Below, in pieces: positions 1-5,043 of a stretch of 22,222 bases of DNA (position 1 is its first letter; each line of letters begins with the position of its first letter). The notes under the pieces are model-generated. The model was given only the letters and a program-made list of their open reading frames with translations, did no database searches and had not been told where the DNA came from. The position numbers and the translations under genes are program-made. Source of the DNA: a virus; the IMG/VR virus record IMGVR_UViG_3300045996_003090, positions 1-22,222 of that record; one strand, given 5' to 3'.

Positions 1-45
1 CCGGAGAGGGCCGCCGGCTTCGTCTCGCCCTCGATGCACGGATAG
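1..45 (+). CDS. 3' end of an upstream gene (partial)
   Basis: Frame 1 is open from the window edge to a TAG at 43-45 and encodes a tail ending in SPSMHG. The stop is followed at once by the AGGAGG ribosome-binding site of the next gene, which is the tight packing seen throughout this window. Only 14 residues are visible, so no function can be assigned. It could equally be non-coding leader. Confidence 0.35.
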   Translation, partial: PERAAGFVSPSMHG

Positions 46-53
46 GAGGCGTC

Positions 54-752
54 ATGACGGAGTCCGAGTGGCTGGCGTCGGAAGACCCCGCCGCGATGCT
101 GCGGCACCTGACGTGCACGACGTACGAGGAGCCGACGTACGGCGGCACCACGACTCAGAGTCGGAGTAAGCCCCTCGTCAGCGATCGCAAGCTGCGGCTG
201 TTCTGTGTGGCATGTGCCTGCCGAATGAAAGCCTTCGGTGCTCCCATCATCCCGGCCGCACGGAAAGAGTCGCACTATCCGGCCGCCTCATCCTCGGCGG
301 CGAACTGGGCGCACCCGCTCGCGTGGGACGCCAACTTCCCGCAGGCGGAGAAGGCCGCCCTGTTGCGCTGCGTCGTCGGCAACCCGTTCCTCGTCGTCGA
401 ACGTAAGCACAGACATCCGGGCGGCGGAAGCGTCTGGTCGCGCAAAGAGAACCCCGGCCCCGGCCGCCGTCTACTCACCATCGACGACGCCTGGCTCACC
501 CCGACCGTCCTGTCCCTCGCCCAGGCCGCCTACGAGGAACGCCTGCCCGGCGGCACGCTCGACCCCCTGCGGTTGGCGGTCCTCGCCGACGCCCTGGAGG
601 AAAGCGGCTGCACCGACGAGGCGATCCTGCGGCACCTGCGGGGCTGGGAGCAGGTGCCCGGAGGTGCCGGGTCCGCCTGGGTGCGCTGGGACGGCGGCGC
701 GCCGCACGTCCGGGGCTGCTGGGCACTTTCGTTGATACTCAATCAGGACTAA
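54..752 (+). CDS. Gemmataceae-type TIGR02996-like family protein, internally shortened
   Basis: The 232-residue protein starts with ESEWL...DPAAMLRHL (3-19) and continues with VSDRKLRLFCVACACR (about 42-57). It ends with AWLTPTVLSLAQAAYEERLP, DPLRLAVLADALEESGCTD and HVRGCWALSLIL. From memory, this is the order of blocks in the large paralogous family of Gemmata-like planctomycetes usually annotated as TIGR02996-domain proteins, and it is the best clue to the host. Family members usually carry a long Ala/Asp-rich middle; here that middle is short, giving a compact version. The start is well supported by AGGAGG at 44-49, 4 nt before the ATG. The biochemical role of the family is unknown to me. 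Its place just upstream of the packaging genes suggests host-gene capture or the edge of a prophage. Confidence 0.8.
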   Translation: MTESEWLASEDPAAMLRHLTCTTYEEPTYGGTTTQSRSKPLVSDRKLRLFCVACACRMKAFGAPIIPAARKESHYPAASSSAANWAHPLAWDANFPQAEKAALLRCVVGNPFLVVERKHRHPGGGSVWSRKENPGPGRRLLTIDDAWLTPTVLSLAQAAYEERLPGGTLDPLRLAVLADALEESGCTDEAILRHLRGWEQVPGGAGSAWVRWDGGAPHVRGCWALSLILNQD

Positions 753-755
753 CCC

Positions 756-962
756 ATGCGCTTCGCCGCCTACCGCTACGACCACGACCGGCCGGCCGAG
801 GCGTCGGCCATGTTCGCCCTGCTCGTCGCCGCCGGCCTGTCGCCCTCGTGGGCGCACCCCCGCGACGGCGCGGGCGGCTGGCTCGTCATGCTCTCGCGGC
901 CCGACGCCGCGCGGCTGGCGCTGTTGCAACTGGCCCACCCCGAGCGGTTCGGGGCCTGCTGA
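756..962 (+). CDS. small hypothetical protein
   Basis: The ORF encodes 68 residues, beginning MRFAAYRYDHDRPAEA and ending in a LALLQLAHPERFGAC tail. It follows the previous stop by 3 nt, and an AGGA in that gene's end lies about 8 nt before the ATG, so it is probably translationally coupled. It contains two short hydrophobic stretches (MFALLVAAGL and WLVMLS), neither long enough for a convincing membrane segment. I do not recognise a family. Spacing and codon use match the neighbouring genes, which is the main argument that it is real. Confidence 0.55.
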   Translation: MRFAAYRYDHDRPAEASAMFALLVAAGLSPSWAHPRDGAGGWLVMLSRPDAARLALLQLAHPERFGAC

Positions 963-999
963 TCCAACGACTGACCGGCGGTCGCCGGGAGGAGAACCC

Positions 1000-1209
1000 A
1001 TGACCCCCGAGCAATACCAGTCCGCCCTCGAAGACGCGCGGTCGGGCGCCGTCCGTCTGGGCCTGGCCTTCCGCGAGCTGTCCGCGCCCGGCTCGCCGCT
1101 GCTCGCGCCGCACCGCGCCTACGCGCTGGCGAGCCTGGAGCGGATAAGCCGGGAGGCGGCCATCGTGGCGGAACTGCTGGCGAAACTGGAGCCGCCCCCG
1201 GAGGCGTGA
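1000..1209 (+). CDS. small helical hypothetical protein
   Basis: The ORF encodes 69 residues, predominantly Ala/Leu/Glu/Arg, and looks entirely helical (ALEDARSGAVRLGLAFREL and LASLERISREAAIVAELLAKL). The start is supported by GGGAGGAG about 6 nt upstream. The stop at 1207-1209 falls within the extended -10-like sequence in front of the small terminase. A short helical protein just upstream of terminase genes could be a packaging accessory or DNA-binding factor, but no diagnostic motif is visible and I assign no function. Confidence 0.6.
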   Translation: MTPEQYQSALEDARSGAVRLGLAFRELSAPGSPLLAPHRAYALASLERISREAAIVAELLAKLEPPPEA

Positions 1210-1215
1210 TACAAT
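1207..1215 (+). promoter_or_regulatory. candidate extended -10 element before terS
   Basis: TGATACAAT matches the extended -10 consensus TGnTATAAT at all but one position. A start site about 7 nt after the last T would fall near 1222, only 2 nt before the ATG at 1224. The mRNA would then be nearly leaderless, which fits the lack of a well-spaced Shine-Dalgarno for that ATG. No clear -35 box is seen. Confidence 0.35.
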
Positions 1216-1223
1216 TCAACAGT

Positions 1224-1631
1224 ATGGCACGCATCCCCACAGCCCTGATACCCGAGCCCCACGGCAAGGAGATTCCGCCGCGCGACTTCGGCCTCGACGA
1301 GCGCGTCGAGGCCGCCGCCGTGCTGCTGGGCACCATGTACCCCAGCCAGGTCGCCAAGCGCCTCGTGTCCACCTACAAGTGCAGCTACACGACGGCCTAC
1401 GCCTACATCGCCCGCGCCCGGCACTTCATCAAGGGCCTCGACGCGCGGGACCACGAGACGACCTTCCACGACGTGCTGCACACCCTGCGCAGCATCCGCA
1501 AGAACCCCGCCGCCGCCGACGAGGCGAAGCTCAAGGCGGCGCAGTTGGAGATAGGCATGTGCGGCCTGCGCCGCGAGCCGCCCGCCGCCGCGAAGGGCGA
1601 GCCGCCTTTGTTCGAGAAGGACGAGGAGTGA
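1224..1631 (+). CDS. terminase small subunit (putative)
   Basis: The 135-residue protein has an N-terminal helix-turn-helix-like region (about 24-68: ERVEAAAVLLGTMYPSQVA then TTAYAYIARAR), followed by a helical segment and an acidic tail. This organisation, together with its place two genes ahead of the large terminase, fits a small terminase that recognises phage DNA and recruits the packaging motor. The start is uncertain. A GTG at 1206 would add six residues (IQFNS), but the GGAGG at 1200-1204 is only 1 nt from it. The ATG at 1224 has no good ribosome-binding site, though it lies just downstream of an extended -10-like sequence. Function rests on context and the helix-turn-helix pattern, not on a specific motif. 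Confidence 0.6.
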   Translation: MARIPTALIPEPHGKEIPPRDFGLDERVEAAAVLLGTMYPSQVAKRLVSTYKCSYTTAYAYIARARHFIKGLDARDHETTFHDVLHTLRSIRKNPAAADEAKLKAAQLEIGMCGLRREPPAAAKGEPPLFEKDEE

Positions 1632-1634
1632 AGC

Positions 1635-2222
1635 ATGACGCCGGGACGGATCGCGCGGGAGGCGGCCGAGGGGCTGGTGAGCATCGAGTCGCTCGACCAC
1701 CCTGGCAAACGATACGTCGTCTTCGTGGGCGGCGAGGGCAACGCCATTTGGCACAACGCCGCCCACGCCGACGAGGGCGCCGCCCGGCTGCGGGACAAAC
1801 TCGCCGCCTCCCACCAGGCCGCCGTCGAGCGCGCCCTGTGTGAGTGCCCCGTGCCGGGCGGGCTGGGCGGCGAGCGGCTGGCGGAGATGCGCGAGGAGTT
1901 CGGGGCGATGGAAGCCCCGGGCGGCATCTCGCAGAGACTCGTGCGCCAATGCCGCGACCTCCTCGCCCACATAGAGCACCTCACGCGCGCCCTGCACGAC
2001 TGCGGCCAGGACGGCACGGCGAGCGTGTGGGCGGCGGGGTACGAGGCGGGCAGGGCGGCGGGACTGGCGGAGGGTCTGCGGCGGGGCGCGGGAGAGCAAT
2101 GGCGATCCGACCTGCGGGCCGTCACCGAAGAGGGCGGCACCATCGCGGCCGACACGGGCGAGTTGTGCGACGACGCCGTCCGCGTGATCCGCGCCATCGA
2201 AGTGAACCACCCCCCGGAGTGA
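1635..2222 (+). CDS. hypothetical protein between the terminase genes
   Basis: The 195-residue protein begins with a short beta-rich segment (GKRYVVFVGGEGNAIW, about 24-39), followed by a mostly helical, charged body with an Ala/Gly-rich AAGYEAGRAAGLAEGLRRG stretch (about 135-153). GAGGAG ahead of the ATG supports the start, and the gene lies tightly between small and large terminase. I do not recognise a family. Co-transcription with terminase suggests a role in packaging or early head assembly, but that is positional inference only. Confidence 0.65.
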   Translation: MTPGRIAREAAEGLVSIESLDHPGKRYVVFVGGEGNAIWHNAAHADEGAARLRDKLAASHQAAVERALCECPVPGGLGGERLAEMREEFGAMEAPGGISQRLVRQCRDLLAHIEHLTRALHDCGQDGTASVWAAGYEAGRAAGLAEGLRRGAGEQWRSDLRAVTEEGGTIAADTGELCDDAVRVIRAIEVNHPPE

Positions 2223-2226
2223 CGCG

Positions 2227-3597
2227 GTGCCCCGCCTGCTCCCCTCCCTGCTGGGCGCAAAGACCCTGCGTCACTGGCGCTTCCCCTGCCATTTGCGCAC
2301 CCTGGAACAGCACTGCCTGCGCCTCGCCGACGACCCGACGTACAACCGCCTCGTGGTCGAAATACCCGTGCGTCACGGAAAGAGCTGGTACTGTTCGTGG
2401 ATGCTGCCGGCGTGGTATCTGCTGACGCGCCCCAGCCGCCGCGTGATCCTCGCCAGTTATGAAAAGGAGTTCGCGAACGAATGGGCCGTCAAGGTGCAGC
2501 ACACCATCGAGCAGTACGGCGAACGGCTGACCGGCGTGTCCCTGGGCGGCATCCGCAAGCAGGAACACTTCACGTTGGCTGCGCCCTACGCGGGCGAGTT
2601 GCGCACCGCCAGCCCCGGCAGTGGCGTCGCGGGCAAGGGGGCGGATCTCATCGTCATGGACGACCTCGTCAAGGACGCGAGGAAGGCCGCCAGCGCCAGC
2701 CAGCGGCACGCGCTCTCGACGTGGGTTAACTCGGAGCTGATGACCCGCCTGGAGCCCGACGGCAAGGCGATGGCGGTGATGAGCAGGCGCCACCCCGACG
2801 ACCAGTCCGGGCGATTCCTGGCACAGAACCCCGAGCTGCCGCCGCACCTGCAGTGGCACCGATTACACATGAGCGCGATAGGCGAGGACGGCGCCGCTTT
2901 GTGGCCCGCCCGCTGGCCGCTGTCGCGCCTCCTGGAGATCAAGCGCGACTACGAACTCGCCGGGCAGAGCTACCTGTGGTCGTGCCTGTACGACAACGAC
3001 CCGCGCGGCGACTCGACCATGATCGAGTGGCCCGAGGACTACTTCGCCGATCTGCCCGGCCGCCCGTTCTCCTACGACGAGCTCCCGCCCGACCTGCCCG
3101 TCAAGTGGCGCCTGCTGTCGCTGGACCCCTCCAAGGGCAAGGGCAGCCGCCGCGGCGACTACAGCGCCTGGTGCGACGTGACGGTTGACAAACAGGCGAC
3201 CATGTGGGTGCATCCGCACCTGAAGGTGATCCCCACCGAGGCCGTGGAAGACTACAGCGTTGAACTTTTGTCCCGTAACAGGTACGATGCGTTCGTCTGC
3301 GAGTGCAACGGCTTTCAGGAAGTGGTCGCGGACAACATCGCCCGCAAGGCATCAGCGAAGGGCGTGCACTGCCCGCTGTTCAGGAAGACTTCCACGGAAG
3401 ACAAGGAGGTCAGGTTACGCCTGGGGCTGGGGCCGCTGTTCGACCAGCGCCGCGTGCGGATGTGTGCCAGGTCCACGAGCTACCGATTGGCCCTGGCGCA
3501 ACTGCGGGAGTTCCCGACCGCCTCGCACGATGATTTTCCTGACTCGCTGAACCTGGCGTGCGACCTGATCAACTACCTGCTCACCGGGAGGCGCTAG
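2227..3597 (+). CDS. terminase large subunit (packaging ATPase and nuclease)
   Basis: The 456-residue protein carries the terminase signature. The ATPase has a Walker A-like PVRHGKS (about 47-53) and Walker B DLIVMDD (140-146). The C-terminal RNase H-like nuclease has its acidic triad in LLSLDPSKG...GDYSA (first Asp), FVCECNG (Glu) and SHDDFPDSLNLA (final Asp cluster). It docks at the portal, pumps DNA into the prohead by ATP hydrolysis and cuts concatemers. Length is normal for the family. Translation starts at a GTG only 4 nt after the previous stop, so coupling is likely. All key residues are present, so the enzyme should be active. Confidence 0.95.
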   Translation: MPRLLPSLLGAKTLRHWRFPCHLRTLEQHCLRLADDPTYNRLVVEIPVRHGKSWYCSWMLPAWYLLTRPSRRVILASYEKEFANEWAVKVQHTIEQYGERLTGVSLGGIRKQEHFTLAAPYAGELRTASPGSGVAGKGADLIVMDDLVKDARKAASASQRHALSTWVNSELMTRLEPDGKAMAVMSRRHPDDQSGRFLAQNPELPPHLQWHRLHMSAIGEDGAALWPARWPLSRLLEIKRDYELAGQSYLWSCLYDNDPRGDSTMIEWPEDYFADLPGRPFSYDELPPDLPVKWRLLSLDPSKGKGSRRGDYSAWCDVTVDKQATMWVHPHLKVIPTEAVEDYSVELLSRNRYDAFVCECNGFQEVVADNIARKASAKGVHCPLFRKTSTEDKEVRLRLGLGPLFDQRRVRMCARSTSYRLALAQLREFPTASHDDFPDSLNLACDLINYLLTGRR

Positions 3598-3599
3598 AC

Positions 3600-3839
3600 A
3601 TGGCGGAGGGCGCGCTCGTCATATGGGAATTTATCGGAGGGCCGGCGGACGGTTCTAAATCCGCGTTCAAGGACAAAGGCACGCCGCCCCCGCCCGACGT
3701 GGATTACAGGCAACGATACGGCAACCCGGACTGTCCCAAACACCTCTACGTCTTCGTAGACGAGGTGATCACGGCGGAAGGCAACAAGTGGAGGCGATAC
3801 CGCCACGCCGGCCTCGCCGCGGACGCCCCGACAGCCTGA
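3600..3839 (+). CDS. small phage protein of the 'F-x-GGPxDG...YRHAG' type
   Basis: The 79-residue protein contains EFIGGPADG near the N-terminus and YRHAGL near the C-terminus. From memory, this pairing occurs in many small uncharacterised phage and actinobacterial or planctomycete proteins. The ATG at 3600 is preferred over upstream codons because GGGAGG in the end of the terminase gene lies 8 nt before it. The gene is packed directly after the large terminase. No enzymatic motif is visible and the function is unknown. Confidence 0.7.
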   Translation: MAEGALVIWEFIGGPADGSKSAFKDKGTPPPPDVDYRQRYGNPDCPKHLYVFVDEVITAEGNKWRRYRHAGLAADAPTA

Positions 3840-3855
3840 ACCTAAGGTGGCAGAC

Positions 3856-4188
3856 GTGAGGGTGATTTTCAATCTGCACGTTGGTGGTGCCGACGGCACT
3901 ACCTTGATGCGACTGGCGGCCGACTTGCCTTTCGCGCCGCGGAAGGGCGATCACTTCGTCTTCTGCCCGGACTTCTGTTGCGCTCCGGGCTTGGCCCCCT
4001 GTAAGGCTAACCCGCCGTTTTACAGGGTCGCCGAAGGCTGTTGGGACGTCACCCTTTTCGACGATGACTGCCAAGGTAGTATGAACGAAAAAATCGCTCA
4101 CTACGCGGCCTGTGGCTTCGTCGAGGTCGTGAGCTGCCGAGAACTTTACACAGAGGCAGAGGTGGCAAGCAACCTGAACGGAGACTGA
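3856..4188 (+). CDS. hypothetical Cys-rich protein
   Basis: The 110-residue protein begins MRVIFNLHVGGADG. It contains a cysteine-rich stretch (FCPDFCCAPGLAPC, about 37-50) and three further cysteines downstream, which could bind metal or form disulfides. The GTG at 3856 is chosen because AAGGTGG lies about 8 nt upstream; a GTG at 3847 would add three residues but overlaps that ribosome-binding site. Codon third positions are less GC-rich than in the neighbouring terminase and portal genes, which may reflect recent acquisition. I do not recognise the family. Confidence 0.6.
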   Translation: MRVIFNLHVGGADGTTLMRLAADLPFAPRKGDHFVFCPDFCCAPGLAPCKANPPFYRVAEGCWDVTLFDDDCQGSMNEKIAHYAACGFVEVVSCRELYTEAEVASNLNGD

Positions 4189-4191
4189 AAC

Positions 4192-4809
4192 ATGCTCATC
4201 CAGTTAACCCGCCGCCAGCCCGGCGCCCTCGACCCGGCCGGCACCCCCGTCCTGGTCAACAGCGACCTGATCGTCAGCGTCGATCCCGTCGGCGAGGCCG
4301 GCTGCGTCGTCGAGATGCAGGGCGGCAAGAAGGTCGAAGTCCTCGAGCTGTACGACGAGGTCATGGACCGCCAGGACGACGCGCACGACGCGGGCGTCCG
4401 CCAGAAGCACGCCGACGAGCGCAAGAAGGCCCGCCACGAGAAGCAGGAGGCGAAGAAGAAGCTGCTGGCCTCCAACGAGGCCGCGCGCGCCCGCGACGCC
4501 GCGGCGCAGGCGCACGCCGCCAGCCACAAGCACCAGCAGGAGGCGCTGAAGGCGGCGCAGGTCGCGAAGCAGGCGGCCCTGGAGGCGGGCGTGCCCTACA
4601 CCGAGCACGTTACTCCCGAGGGAATTGATCTCAAGCACCCCGCCCCGCAGCCGCACCAGGCGGCGCCCGTGGGCACCGCCCCGCCGGTGCCGCCCGACGC
4701 GGCCGAGAAGGCGGAGAAGGCCGACGAGGCGAAGAAGGACGCGGACAGGACGAGGGCCGACGACCGCGGGCGCGGCACGGCGTTCCCGCACCGCGCGGAC
4801 AAGAAGTGA
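4192..4809 (+). CDS. FlbD-like N-terminal domain fused to a charged coiled coil
   Basis: The 205-residue protein starts with IQLTRR...PVLVNSDLIVSVDPV...VEMQGGKKVEVLELYDEVMD (about 2-61). The pattern of LTR, VLN-DLI, an NGKK-like turn and a final DEV helix resembles FlbD, a small beta-rich protein from flagellar operons. After it come about 80 residues of Lys/Glu/Ala/Gln-rich helix (about 62-142) expected to form a coiled coil, then a Pro/Ala-rich and charged tail ending HRADKK. The start follows the previous stop by 3 nt. The place just before the portal suggests a head-assembly or scaffolding role, but that is inference. The FlbD resemblance is by eye and may only reflect a shared small beta-barrel fold. 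Confidence 0.65.
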   Translation: MLIQLTRRQPGALDPAGTPVLVNSDLIVSVDPVGEAGCVVEMQGGKKVEVLELYDEVMDRQDDAHDAGVRQKHADERKKARHEKQEAKKKLLASNEAARARDAAAQAHAASHKHQQEALKAAQVAKQAALEAGVPYTEHVTPEGIDLKHPAPQPHQAAPVGTAPPVPPDAAEKAEKADEAKKDADRTRADDRGRGTAFPHRADKK

Positions 4810-4909
4810 GCCACGGTGCGGCGCGGGCAAATCCTCGTGGGACCGCGTCGCGCATTGCACCCGCCCGGCGGCCGGCGGGGTGGAAGAGGCCGCCAAACAC
4901 ACGGGGTCG
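4810..4909. other. non-coding leader of the tRNA-like element
   Basis: No convincing reading frame occupies this stretch. It contains a short GC-rich hairpin (CCCGCC 4860-4865 with GGCGGG 4874-4879). No clear promoter or terminator is visible. Confidence 0.4.
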
Positions 4910-5016
4910 CGGATCGTGGGCGAGAGGTCGAAGCCTGACCCAGAGCAAAAGCCTGAGCCGATCGCAGCCTGGGTGCGCGGCAGGGCTCGCGGGTTCGAAT
5001 CCCGCCGATCCGTCCA
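4910..5016 (+). tRNA. tRNA-like gene, anticodon region abnormal (type undetermined)
   Basis: A perfect 7-bp acceptor stem (CGGATCG 4910-4916 with CGATCCG 5006-5012) is followed by T and a genomic CCA (5014-5016). The T arm is textbook: GCGGG, TTCGAAT loop, CCCGC (4989-5005). A D arm follows position 9 (GGC 4919-4921 with GCC 4933-4935; loop with A14, G15, GG and A21 equivalents). The middle is not standard. The best stem is ACCCAG (4938-4943) with CTGGGT (4969-4974), enclosing 25 nt instead of 7, and then 14 nt of variable region. AAGCCTGA occurs twice (4931-4938 and 4949-4956) at an 18-nt offset, suggesting an internal duplication. No convincing anticodon can be named. It may be a decayed tRNA, a tRNA mimic, or a tRNA needing processing. 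Confidence 0.6.
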
Positions 5017-5043
5017 TGATAGGCGGGAAGTCACGGGGGCGAC

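Noticed and set aside
1206-1223. GTG at 1206 as start of the small terminase
   Set aside because: GGAGG is only 1 nt away, too close for initiation, and the added residues (IQFNS) are unremarkable. Kept as an alternative only.
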